Shown: piece by piece, positions 42,565 to 50,163 of the stretch
Numbering within the stretch: position 1 is the first letter of the stretch
Layout: each line of letters opens with the position of its first letter
From: Bradyrhizobium sp. C9
GTDB lineage: Bacteria; Pseudomonadota; Alphaproteobacteria; Rhizobiales; Xanthobacteraceae
Length of the DNA: 64,000 nucleotides
Reading direction: 5' to 3'
Assembly: GCF_002532045.1 (NCBI RefSeq)
Contig: NZ_NWTG01000028.1
Span: 1 to 64,000 of the forward strand
The notes under the pieces: generated by a model
Told to the model about the DNA's origin: nothing
What the model saw: only the letters and a program-made list of their open reading frames with translations
Database searches by the model: none
Translations under genes and position numbers: made by a program

Positions 42565-42969
42565 CTACCGTGCCGGCAGCTTGTCGAACGACGGCTTGCC
42601 CTCGGGGACATGGTGGAAGGTCTGCTTGTCGCAGGTGTAGATCGTCATCTGCGGGGTGAACACACTGGGGTCGTCCAAGGTGCCGACCTTCAGGATCGTG
42701 GCGGGCAGGCCGGGCACCTTGGTCACGAGATGGGTGCCGCATTCCGGGCAGAATTCGCGCGTCACGGCGCGCTCGAGGTCTTTCCGGGTGAACTGCTTGG
42801 GTTGGCTGGCGGTGTATTTGAAGCCGGTGGTCGGCATCGCCATGAACATGTTCGGTCCGCCACCCGTGATGTACTGGCATTCGCGGCACAGGCACTGCGC
42901 CGCCATCATCGGTTCGCCTTCGGCCTCATAGCGCACGTTGCCGCAATAGCACCTGCCTTGCACCTTCAT
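42565..42969 (-). CDS. GFA-family (CENP-V/formaldehyde-activating fold) zinc protein
   Basis: A 134-aa protein with the GFA zinc-binding arrangement: GRCYCGNVRYEAEG at the N-terminus, QCLCREC near residues 25-31 and FCPECGTHL near 93-101. Members include glutathione-dependent formaldehyde-activating enzymes and many uncharacterised relatives, so a formaldehyde role is not assured. It is the last gene of ordinary composition before the accessory island. Confidence 0.88.
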   Translation of the reverse strand: MKVQGRCYCGNVRYEAEGEPMMAAQCLCRECQYITGGGPNMFMAMPTTGFKYTASQPKQFTRKDLERAVTREFCPECGTHLVTKVPGLPATILKVGTLDDPSVFTPQMTIYTCDKQTFHHVPEGKPSFDKLPAR

Positions 42970-43076
42970 GACGTCCTCCCGTCTTTTGCTCGGCCGGATT
43001 GTTCCATGGCCGCCGGCTGTTTTGGCAATTCTTTCTCAAGCGGCGAGGAAAGGAAAGGCTCAAACCGACGGATTTA

Positions 43077-43313
43077 TCAGCGCGGAACCTGGTGAAAGCG
43101 CTTGGGCAGCCGGCCCGCAGGCTTCTTCATCGGCTGTGGTGCCCTCTGCGCCGGGTCGGCGGTCTTCAAGGCCCATTTCAGCCAACCCACCTCCTGCTCC
43201 CTCTCGATTAAGGCGCGAGCTACTTCGGTCTGAGTCAGGCCAAGATTTCGCGCGTAGGAAGCCAGCCATTTCTTGGAATCCCGATGCAAATAAACAGCCA
43301 CTTGGATGCGCAT
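43077..43313 (-). CDS. Small ribbon-helix-helix-like regulator
   Basis: A 78-aa protein. Its first 45 residues fit the ribbon-helix-helix plan: strand RIQVAVYL, helix RDSKKWLASYARNLG, turn, helix LTQTEVARALIEREQE. The basic C-terminal tail (QPMKKPAGRLPKRFHQVPR) could add DNA contacts. It is divergent from the large fusion gene, and the 72-bp space between them holds a dyad, so it is probably an autoregulator and regulator of that operon. I do not recognise a named family. Antitoxins share this fold, but there is no toxin-sized partner. Confidence 0.6.
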   Translation of the reverse strand: MRIQVAVYLHRDSKKWLASYARNLGLTQTEVARALIEREQEVGWLKWALKTADPAQRAPQPMKKPAGRLPKRFHQVPR

Positions 43314-43327
43314 TTTTCTGTGTCTCC

Positions 43328-43344
43328 AGAGTCATCTTGACTCT
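43328..43344. promoter_or_regulatory. Operator-like dyad between the RHH gene and the fusion gene
   Basis: AGAGTCA-TCT-TGACTCT: perfect 7-bp arms with a 3-base centre, in the 72-bp divergent promoter. Each arm includes a GANTC CcrM site (GAGTC and GACTC), so binding could respond to adenine methylation. It is a likely target of the adjacent ribbon-helix-helix protein. Confidence 0.55.
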
Positions 43345-43384
43345 TCAAATATTGACCGCTCCAAGCGGCTGTGCAAACACTCAA

Positions 43385-45391
43385 ATGCGTATTCCGGACG
43401 GGTGTAATCGCGTGCACGAGGAGCGATCCATTCCGCGTCCGTCGCCGGAGCAAGTCGTGCTTTTCCCCGATGCAGTACAGGCAGAGCAAGCCGTTGGTCG
43501 AGCCAATCGAGACCGCTCGATAAAGTCTACGCAGAGGGCTGCTGCGGTTCCCGCTACACGCGTTCCCGTAGGACTTGAAGACCCAGGCCAGGTCCTGTTT
43601 TTGGACGTGGAGACGACCGGTCTAAGCTGGTTCTATGACGAGATCACGCTGATCGGCTGGGCGCGCAATGGCGAGTATCACGTAAATGTCGCGGGCGAGG
43701 ATCCGAGCGATCTGCTCGATGCTTTGGCCGGTGCGCGCACTTTGGTGACGTTCAACGGCACTCTCTTCGACCTTCGCTTTCTGAGGAAGAAGTTCGGGCA
43801 GATTTCACTCCCGTCTGTCCATATCGATCTCCGGTACTTATCGAAGCGGGTCGGTCTCTCAGGCGGCCAGAAGGCAATTGAAGACGAGTTGGGCATCTCT
43901 GCTCGCTCTGGAGTGGAGGGGCTCGACGGTGCTGCGGCCGTGTTGCTGTGGCACGAGTTTGTTCGCGGTGACATAGAAGCGCTGCGCCGGTTGGTAGACT
44001 ACAATCGTCGTGACGTTCTCGCGATGTGTATGATCCTTGATCGAGTTGTCGATCGCCTGAACGTTCAACAGGATCTCTGGCTCAAGGACTCGCGTTTCGA
44101 GGATTGGGCTCGGCCTGCCCTCGATCAGGATCTTCCCTTGCAGCTGCCGGCCGTCCGGACGGTGCAGGTGAAGGCGCGGACGTTTAAGGCCCTCTTTGCG
44201 GGGACCCACGCTGAGAAGGCCAAAATCGTGGGTATCGACCTGACCGGATCGGAGAAGCGTCCCTCGGGATATTGTGTTCTTGACGGTGACGTCGCCGTCA
44301 CGAGCACGATCGGTCCAGATGCAGAAATGCTCGCACGCATCCTGGAAGAAAAGCCAGACTTGGTCTCTATCGACTCGCCGCTCTCGTTGCCCGAGGGGCG
44401 CTTATGGGTGAGCGACGACGATCCGGGACGTGATCAGTTCGGCATCATGAGACGGTGCGAGCGCGAACTTAAGCGCAGGGGCATAAACGTCTATCCTTCG
44501 CTCCTGCCGAGCATGCAAAAACTGACGGAGCGGGGCATACGGCTTGCGGAGACGATCCGGCGGCATGGGATTCCTGTGATTGAGAGCTACCCTGGAGCGG
44601 CACAGGACATCATGGGTATCCCCCGAAAAGGGGCAGGCGAGCGGTATCTGAAGCAAGGGCTGGCGGAGTTCGGCATATCCGGCGGCTTCGAGACCCAAGC
44701 CGTGACCCATGATGAACTCGACGCGATCACGTCGGCCGTAGTAGGATCGTTCTTCCTTTCGGGGCAGTTTGAGGCCCTGAGCGGGCCTACAGAGGGAGCC
44801 TTGATCATTCCGGATCTGAAATCCAACGGATCATCCGGCTTGGTGGTCGGCATAAGCGGTCGCATCTGCGCCGGGAAGACAACGACGGCTCGGCTGCTGG
44901 AACGACGCGGCTTTGCGTACACCCGTTTCAGCCTCGTCATTGATGATGAGATTCGATCCCTGGGGGAGACCCCCGACCGCGCAACTCGTCAGCGGGTTGG
45001 GGAAGCGGTCCATGAGACTAAGGGGCAGCGATGGCTGTGCGAACGGGTCCTCGATCGCGTAGCCGAGAAGCCGTTTATCGTCGTCGACGGACTTCGGTTT
45101 CCTGAGGATCATGCCTTTTTCGTTGAACGATTTGGCTCCAGATTTCTTCATCTCCATGTGGACGCTCCGACCGCAGTCCGTGAGCATCGCTATGAGGAGA
45201 TTGCGGAAGGAGGGCCGTCATTCGGTGACGCTGACCGCCAACCTGTAGAGGCTGAAATCGGCCAGCTATCTAACCTGGCAATGGCAACGATCGATAACGT
45301 CGGATCGATCAGAGAACTCGAAGACGCTGCAGTCCGCTTGGTGAGTGAGTACAGTCAGCAGGAGCTGCCATGCCCATCTCCGTCGTCGTAG
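43385..45391 (+). CDS. Three-domain fusion: DEDD exonuclease, DUF429, P-loop nucleotide kinase-like
   Basis: A 668-aa protein with three modules. Residues about 68-225 form an RNase H-fold 3'-5' exonuclease of YprB type, with LFLDVETTGL (D74, E76), FNGTLFDLRFL (D129) and DYNRRDV (Y206, D210), so the metal site is complete. Residues about 280-460 are DUF429-like: VGIDLTGSE, SIDSPLS, IESYPGAAQDIMG and HDELDAITSA. Residues about 487-655 have a P-loop GRICAGKTTTARLL and FIVVDGLRFPED, resembling nucleoside-monophosphate or dephospho-CoA kinases. ATG 43385 is chosen; the frame is open to 42968 but there it runs antisense to the RHH gene. Its end overlaps the next start by 22 bases. Confidence 0.75.
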   Translation: MRIPDGCNRVHEERSIPRPSPEQVVLFPDAVQAEQAVGRANRDRSIKSTQRAAAVPATRVPVGLEDPGQVLFLDVETTGLSWFYDEITLIGWARNGEYHVNVAGEDPSDLLDALAGARTLVTFNGTLFDLRFLRKKFGQISLPSVHIDLRYLSKRVGLSGGQKAIEDELGISARSGVEGLDGAAAVLLWHEFVRGDIEALRRLVDYNRRDVLAMCMILDRVVDRLNVQQDLWLKDSRFEDWARPALDQDLPLQLPAVRTVQVKARTFKALFAGTHAEKAKIVGIDLTGSEKRPSGYCVLDGDVAVTSTIGPDAEMLARILEEKPDLVSIDSPLSLPEGRLWVSDDDPGRDQFGIMRRCERELKRRGINVYPSLLPSMQKLTERGIRLAETIRRHGIPVIESYPGAAQDIMGIPRKGAGERYLKQGLAEFGISGGFETQAVTHDELDAITSAVVGSFFLSGQFEALSGPTEGALIIPDLKSNGSSGLVVGISGRICAGKTTTARLLERRGFAYTRFSLVIDDEIRSLGETPDRATRQRVGEAVHETKGQRWLCERVLDRVAEKPFIVVDGLRFPEDHAFFVERFGSRFLHLHVDAPTAVREHRYEEIAEGGPSFGDADRQPVEAEIGQLSNLAMATIDNVGSIRELEDAAVRLVSEYSQQELPCPSPSS

Positions 45392-46437
45392 GCGGCCAGT
45401 TCGGGTCTGAGGGAAAAGGCAAAGTTGCGCGCTGGATTGCCAACGATCGGAAGGCGGCGGCCGTTGTCCGCGTTGGCGGAACGAATTCGGGCCATACCGC
45501 GATTGGCGAAAACGGCCGGACTTGGGCGCTCAGACAACTGCCAGCCTCCATCTTGGCTCCAAATACCGTCGCCATTTTGCCGGCGGGGGCGATCATTGAT
45601 CCCGAGATTTTTCTGCATGAGGTCGACGCGCTGGGGCTCGGTCCGGCTCGGGTAGTTGTCGATCCATGGGCAAGTGTCATCACTGAAGGTGATCGTGCTT
45701 CGGAGCGATCGTCTGGAATCGTCGGAGAGATTGGGTCGACAGGCTCTGGAACAGGCGCAGCGCTCGTTCGGCGAATAGCGCGACGGGCAGGGACTACGCT
45801 GGCTGGAGAGCTGGACGTTCTTAAGCCCTTCGTACGTAATTCCGCTGAGTTAATGCGGAGCATGCTCAATCAAAATCGTTGGATTGTAATCGAAGGTTCT
45901 CAAGGATTCGGGCTGTCCCTGCTTCAAGGGGGCTATTACCCGCACGCTACCAGCCGGGACACCAGTGCCGGAACGTTCGTCGGAGAGGCAGGACTAAGCC
46001 CAATTGACGTGAAAGACATCACGCTGGTCCTGCGCGCGCACCCCATTCGAGTCGCCGGCAATTCAGGTCCACTGCCTCACGAGACGACCTGGGCGCAAAT
46101 CGTCAAGAATGCCGGGTTACCAGAAGGTTACAACGAGCTCACAACAGCCACAAAAAAGGTGCGTCGCGTTGCTGAATTCGATGGCGAACTGGTGAGGCGG
46201 GCAATTGAGGTCAACAATCCCACGCGCATCATCCTGAATCATTTCGACTACGTCGATCCTGGCGTGCGCAAGCAAGAATTTAGCGTGAAGGCGCTATCGG
46301 TCCTGAAGACAATTGAGGGCGCGATCGGCCGACAAGTTGACTTCGTTGGTACTGGGCCGGCTTCATTGGTTCGACGCGAAGAGATTGGAAATTCAGGCTT
46401 TCATCCGACGAACAAGTATTTCCGCCATTCGGATTGA
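45370..46437 (+). CDS. PurZ-like adenylosuccinate synthetase homologue (Asp to Ser in catalytic loop)
   Basis: A 355-aa adenylosuccinate synthetase fold, shorter than housekeeping PurA (about 430). Alignable blocks: P-loop GGQFGSEGKGKVARW (residues 8-22), NSGHT with His42, GSTGSGTGAALVRR (122-135), EGSQGFGLSLLQGG (175-188), TSRDTSAGTF (194-203), and KKVRRVAEFD (262-271). PurA has GDEGKGK, whose Asp is the catalytic base; here Ser13 replaces it. From memory this is the change in phage PurZ, which acts on dGMP in diaminopurine synthesis. PurA's guanine-binding TKLD is NHFD. The protein is translationally coupled to the fusion gene. It probably does not make ordinary AMP. Confidence 0.82.
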   Translation: MPISVVVGGQFGSEGKGKVARWIANDRKAAAVVRVGGTNSGHTAIGENGRTWALRQLPASILAPNTVAILPAGAIIDPEIFLHEVDALGLGPARVVVDPWASVITEGDRASERSSGIVGEIGSTGSGTGAALVRRIARRAGTTLAGELDVLKPFVRNSAELMRSMLNQNRWIVIEGSQGFGLSLLQGGYYPHATSRDTSAGTFVGEAGLSPIDVKDITLVLRAHPIRVAGNSGPLPHETTWAQIVKNAGLPEGYNELTTATKKVRRVAEFDGELVRRAIEVNNPTRIILNHFDYVDPGVRKQEFSVKALSVLKTIEGAIGRQVDFVGTGPASLVRREEIGNSGFHPTNKYFRHSD

Positions 46438-47144
46438 GTAATTTGGTTCATGGCGGACAAGCAGTGAAGCTTGTGCTTTTCCTGCGATACAAGCCAAAAA
46501 TGACGGCATGAACCTCGACGAAAGAGGAAGTGGCGAACTACTGCGGCATTCGCAAACTTGGACGCAAATTTCGCTTCTAGGATCTCTGTTTGCTTTGCGA
46601 CGGAGGCTGTTCGATTCAGGTGGTGGTAGACCAAGAGCGACTGTCCGCGTTCCCAAAATGGAAATAGCTCATCCCAAAAGACGTACTTTCCTCCCTTGGG
46701 AGAGTGTCGAGCTACCGACGGCGTTTCGAGTCCGTTGTCGGGGTCGAAAAAAACCAAATCACAGCTAGCGGTCGCGATCCATGCCTTTCGTAACCACTCG
46801 GTTCGGTGGTGCTCTCGGTCACTGCGGGGTCCGATGGTCGTGGGGTTGGAGATCGGCCTATCGAAAAAAACGGTTTCGCTAGGAAGGATGCCGGACTTCG
46901 CGATCGCCTTGACGGACCTGCTACCTTTGGAAACCAACTTTCCGAGCGCTTGGTGGAGCACTGGATCAAGGGCGTCAAAGGCAGGATCGCTAAGATAGCC
47001 GATATGACGTCCATCAGAATTGTGAGTCTCGTTGCCGTAAAGCCACCAGAGCACGCCAATCGATAGGTTCGATTCGCGTGTAAGAAGTCGCAATAGGCCG
47101 TACTTTGCGAAATCGCCAACGTCTCCAACATACCGATTTTGCAT
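46401..47144 (-). CDS. Uncharacterised protein with FFDPDNG motif
   Basis: A 247-aa soluble protein opening MQNRYVGDVGDFAKYGLLRLL. I recall this opening from widespread unnamed hypothetical proteins. It has a central LVFFDPDNGLE motif (about residues 131-141), then GGKYVFWDELFPFW and SLLVYHHLNRT. The alternating hydrophobic strands and the acidic DPDNG loop suggest a Rossmann-like fold, perhaps nucleotide or SAM binding; this is inference only. Its start overlaps the stop of the upstream dUTPase-fold gene as TAATG. Its 3' end overlaps the convergent PurZ-like gene by 37 bp. Confidence 0.7.
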   Translation of the reverse strand: MQNRYVGDVGDFAKYGLLRLLTRESNLSIGVLWWLYGNETHNSDGRHIGYLSDPAFDALDPVLHQALGKLVSKGSRSVKAIAKSGILPSETVFFDRPISNPTTIGPRSDREHHRTEWLRKAWIATASCDLVFFDPDNGLETPSVARHSPKGGKYVFWDELFPFWERGQSLLVYHHLNRTASVAKQTEILEAKFASKFANAAVVRHFLFRRGSCRHFWLVSQEKHKLHCLSAMNQITQSEWRKYLFVG

Positions 47145-48142
47145 TATGGAGCTTTTTTCGGTATGGCTGGTGCAGTGGGAGATTGCAACGTTAGCGTGCG
47201 GTCACCCAATTCCTTCAGACGGCGCTCCAGCTCTGTTATTCTGCTCAATAGCTGGGATTGTTCGCGGCGCAAGGCATCATTTTCGCTGAGCGCTCTTCGC
47301 GAGTCAGCGCCTGATTGCGAACTATCTCTGACGACGGAAACAGCTAAGTTGACCAACCCCATGATTAGCCCGGCAATCGCGAGAACACCGATACTTGCAA
47401 AGAGGCGATTAGTTCGAACGGCCTTCTTTGCCGAGGAGTCGGCACTTCGAGCAAGCTCCCGAGCGTCTTTTACCGCCAAGGGAATGGAGCTCTGAATGGG
47501 ATTATTTTTGCTCGCGCGCTCAAAATAAGTGGAGAACGGAACGTCAGTCTTGTGTTGCTGGATAGGAAAGAAAGCCCCCCTAGCCGCGGGCCACTTTTCC
47601 GAATTGTGGGTTGTCTTCGTAAACTCGATCCAAATGATACCTTCAGAAATGTCTATTTCGTATTTTTTCGACGTAAGATTATGCAATGGGATGAGAAGGT
47701 CTCCGCCAAAACCTGGATCAACGAGCGGCCCAGTTCCCAACAATAAGCCTCGGTGAACGTGCTTTATCCTTAGGTTGAACCTAAGTGCGATGTAATCGGG
47801 AAGTCGGATCTTCGCTTCGATTTGCACAAATACGATCGAATTCTCAGGTAGTTCATACTTGTCGCCATCCGTCACCTCGGTGACGATCTTGCGTCCATCG
47901 TCATCCCAACGAATGAATCGTTTCGCTCTAGCTTCGTAGGAGGCCGGTTTTAGGCGGTCTTGTGTCGCATCGAATGGATGAAGGAGGCCTGCGACCCGTA
48001 CATAGTCCGCGATATGCTCCGACGAAAGCAATGCAGCGGGCCAGTCAGGAAACGGGTCTCGATCTTTGAAAAATTCGGCGCGACTTCTGGCTTCGTCGTC
48101 TGTAGTTGCATAGTCGTAATCGTACGGCGGACTGTAGGGCAC
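47144..48142 (-). CDS. Membrane-anchored dUTPase/dCTP-deaminase-fold protein
   Basis: A 332-aa protein. Residues about 90-190 match the dUTPase/Dcd fold: YELPENSIVFVQIEAKIRLP, then ALRFNLRIKHVHRGLLLGTG and VDPGFGGDLLIPLHNL, the analogue of the motif DPGWxGxxxLEFYN in Dcd. The position of the Dcd catalytic Glu is Pro here, while the Asp of the dUTPase-type motif is kept. A TM helix (about 258-280, LFASIGVLAIAGLIMGLVNLA) and a C-terminal coiled coil (about 295-320, ALRREQSQLLSRITELERRL) follow. The start is GTG. It heads a two-gene operon. Confidence 0.7.
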   Translation of the reverse strand: MPYSPPYDYDYATTDDEARSRAEFFKDRDPFPDWPAALLSSEHIADYVRVAGLLHPFDATQDRLKPASYEARAKRFIRWDDDGRKIVTEVTDGDKYELPENSIVFVQIEAKIRLPDYIALRFNLRIKHVHRGLLLGTGPLVDPGFGGDLLIPLHNLTSKKYEIDISEGIIWIEFTKTTHNSEKWPAARGAFFPIQQHKTDVPFSTYFERASKNNPIQSSIPLAVKDARELARSADSSAKKAVRTNRLFASIGVLAIAGLIMGLVNLAVSVVRDSSQSGADSRRALSENDALRREQSQLLSRITELERRLKELGDRTLTLQSPTAPAIPKKAP

Positions 48143-48204
48143 GGTGCTTGGCCTCGTTTACCTTCCCTTGCTATTGTGGATGGCGATATTGGGGTGCATC
48201 CAAA

Positions 48205-48450
48205 ATGAACGAATACCATATTCTGTGGTTGATATCGATTTTCCTTAGTCTCCTCAGCGCAACCACAATAGTTGGTGTCGGCAGCTGGCTGTTGCACAAA
48301 GTGGTAGAGGATCTCTCGAACAGCACCTCTTTTGCCTCTTTTGTACTTCGTATATTTCGGCTCGCCCCTGGCGCGGCAACCGTTACTTTTGGTTGCGTAG
48401 TTATTTGGCGCATTGTCGATCAGTTGCTGCGGTTGAGGCTGCCGGTCTAG
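48205..48450 (+). CDS. Small two-helix membrane protein
   Basis: An 81-aa protein with two hydrophobic segments (ILWLISIFLSLLSATTIVGVGSW trimmed to about residues 5-27, and about 50-72, RLAPGAATVTFGCVVIWRIV). The start ATG at 48205 lies 62 bp from the divergent dUTPase-fold gene and has only a weak ribosome-binding site. No family is recognised. In a defence-type locus such a protein could be an effector or an immunity partner, but that is speculation. Confidence 0.45.
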   Translation: MNEYHILWLISIFLSLLSATTIVGVGSWLLHKVVEDLSNSTSFASFVLRIFRLAPGAATVTFGCVVIWRIVDQLLRLRLPV

Positions 48451-48553
48451 GTCGGTCGATGGAGATCGCCCGCGGAGAGCAGGCGCATCGAAGCAGCACA
48501 TGCACGATGAAGTAACCGGGTTGGGGTTTAGTAAGGCCAGAACGAGTTACCGC

Positions 48554-48589
48554 AAAAAAGAAAGGGGCTCCAACTTGCGCTGGAGCCCC
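48554..48589 (-). terminator. Intrinsic terminator of the first glnK-amtB operon
   Basis: GGGGCTCCA / TGGAGCCCC, a 9-bp perfect stem with an 8-base loop (48564-48589). On the minus strand it is followed by TTTCTTTTTTG. It lies about 87 bases beyond the amtB stop. It also marks the right edge of the accessory island. Confidence 0.85.
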
Positions 48590-48675
48590 TCAACGGTCCG
48601 GACATTGCCGGGTATGTGCCCGGACCGTAGTTCTGGGAACGACCGCTTGGGGAGGTCGCGCCCCGGGAGAACCTC

Positions 48676-50124
48676 TTACATGTTGTAGGCGCGCTCCGTG
48701 TGCTCGGTGATGTCGAGGCCTTCACGCTCGGTCTCGACGTTGGCACGCAGGCCGACGATCACGTCCACGATCTTGTAGAGAATCGCCGAGCCGATGCCCG
48801 ACCACACCAGCGTGGTGCCGACGCCCCAGATCTGCGAGGTCATCTGCGCCACGAAGTCGTAATCGGCAACCTTCGGCGGGATCGCGGTGTAGTCGATGAT
48901 GCCGGCACCGCCGAGCGCCGGGTTGACCAGGATGCCGGTGCCGAGCGCGCCGATGATGCCGCCGACGCAGTGGACGCCGAACACATCGAGCGAGTCGTCA
49001 TAGCCGAGCGCGTTCTTCACGACCGTGCAGAAGAACAGGCAGACCACGCCGACCACGAGGCCGAGCACGATGGCACCCATCGGGCCGGCGTAACCGGCCG
49101 CAGGCGTCACCGCGACGAGGCCCGCGACCGCGCCCGAGAGTGCGCCGAGCAGCGAGGGATGGCCCTTGATGATCCATTCCGCGAACATCCAGGCCAGCGC
49201 CGCCGCGGCCGTGGCCACGAAGGAGTTGGTCATGGCGAGCGCAGCGCCGCCATTGGCTTCGAGGTTCGAACCAGCGTTGAAGCCGAACCAGCCGACCCAG
49301 AGCAGCGAGGCGCCGATCATGGTCATGGTCAGCGAGTGCGGAGCCATCAGCTCCTTGCCGTAGCCGGTGCGCTTGCCGATCAGGAGCGCGCCGACGAGGC
49401 CGGCGATGCCGGCGTTGATGTGCACGACGGTGCCGCCGGCGAAGTCGATTGCACCCTTCTTGAAGATCCAGCCCGCATCGGCATTGATCGCGTCGAGGGC
49501 GGCCTGCGCCTTCGTCTTGGCATCGCCGTCAGCCGCAGCAGCGAGCGCCTTGGCGGCATCCTGGATCGCGTCCGGGCCCGGCCAATACCAGACCATGTGC
49601 GCGATCGGGAAGTAGATCACGGTGACCCAGATCGGGATGAACAGCGCGATCGCCGAGAACTTCATCCGCTCGGCAAAGGCGCCGACGATGAGAGCCGGCG
49701 TGATCGCGGCGAACGTCATCTGGAAGCACATATAGACGAGCTCCGAGATGTTGGCGTCGACCGAGAAGGTCGCAGCCTTGGAGTCCGGCGTGACGCCCAT
49801 CAGGAAGGCCTTGGAGAAGCCGCCGATGAAGTCGGAGCCGCCGGTGAAGGCGAGGCTGTAGCCGTAGAGGGCCCAGAGCACGGTGACGATGCAGACGGTG
49901 TAGAACACCTGCGCCAGCACCGAGAGCATGTTCTTGGAGCGGACGAGACCGCCATAGAACAGCGCAAGGCCCGGGATGGTCATCAACAGCACCAGCACCG
50001 TCGATGTCAGCATCCAGGCATTGTCGCCCTTGTTGACGGTTGGCTCGGCGTAGGCGGCGGTTGCGGCAAAGAGGCCGACTGCGAGGGCCGCCAGTCCCGC
50101 GCCATAGGGACGCTTGAACGTCAT
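48676..50124 (-). CDS. amtB: Ammonium transporter AmtB (first copy)
   Basis: Trimeric ammonium channel of the inner membrane. The 482-aa protein has an N-terminal signal-like segment (LAALAVGLFAATAAYAEPTV) and then eleven helices. The twin-His pore residues lie in VVHINAGIAGL and FGVHCVGGIIG, and GLALFYGGLVRSKNMLS is the first-helix signature. An Ala/Asp-rich insert near residues 185-215 is longer than in the second copy. It follows glnK by about 40 bp and is probably expressed under nitrogen limitation from the sigma-54 site upstream of glnK. Confidence 0.96.
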   Translation of the reverse strand: MTFKRPYGAGLAALAVGLFAATAAYAEPTVNKGDNAWMLTSTVLVLLMTIPGLALFYGGLVRSKNMLSVLAQVFYTVCIVTVLWALYGYSLAFTGGSDFIGGFSKAFLMGVTPDSKAATFSVDANISELVYMCFQMTFAAITPALIVGAFAERMKFSAIALFIPIWVTVIYFPIAHMVWYWPGPDAIQDAAKALAAAADGDAKTKAQAALDAINADAGWIFKKGAIDFAGGTVVHINAGIAGLVGALLIGKRTGYGKELMAPHSLTMTMIGASLLWVGWFGFNAGSNLEANGGAALAMTNSFVATAAAALAWMFAEWIIKGHPSLLGALSGAVAGLVAVTPAAGYAGPMGAIVLGLVVGVVCLFFCTVVKNALGYDDSLDVFGVHCVGGIIGALGTGILVNPALGGAGIIDYTAIPPKVADYDFVAQMTSQIWGVGTTLVWSGIGSAILYKIVDVIVGLRANVETEREGLDITEHTERAYNM

Positions 50125-50163
50125 GTTATTTCACTCCTGAGGTCTTAAAGGTTGAGCGCGAAA

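Noticed and set aside
42968..43384. Upstream 139-codon extension of the large fusion gene
   Set aside because: It runs antisense to the RHH regulator gene and across its promoter dyad. The encoded segment lacks domain pattern, so the ATG at 43385 is used.
43077..45391. Toxin-antitoxin pair formed by the RHH protein and its neighbour
   Set aside because: The neighbour is a 668-aa divergent multi-domain protein rather than a small co-oriented toxin, so ordinary type II toxin-antitoxin organisation does not fit.
48106..48204. N-terminal extension of the small membrane protein
   Set aside because: The extra 33 codons overlap the start region of the divergent dUTPase-fold gene and are Cys/Arg-rich without hydrophobic pattern; the ATG at 48205 is preferred.
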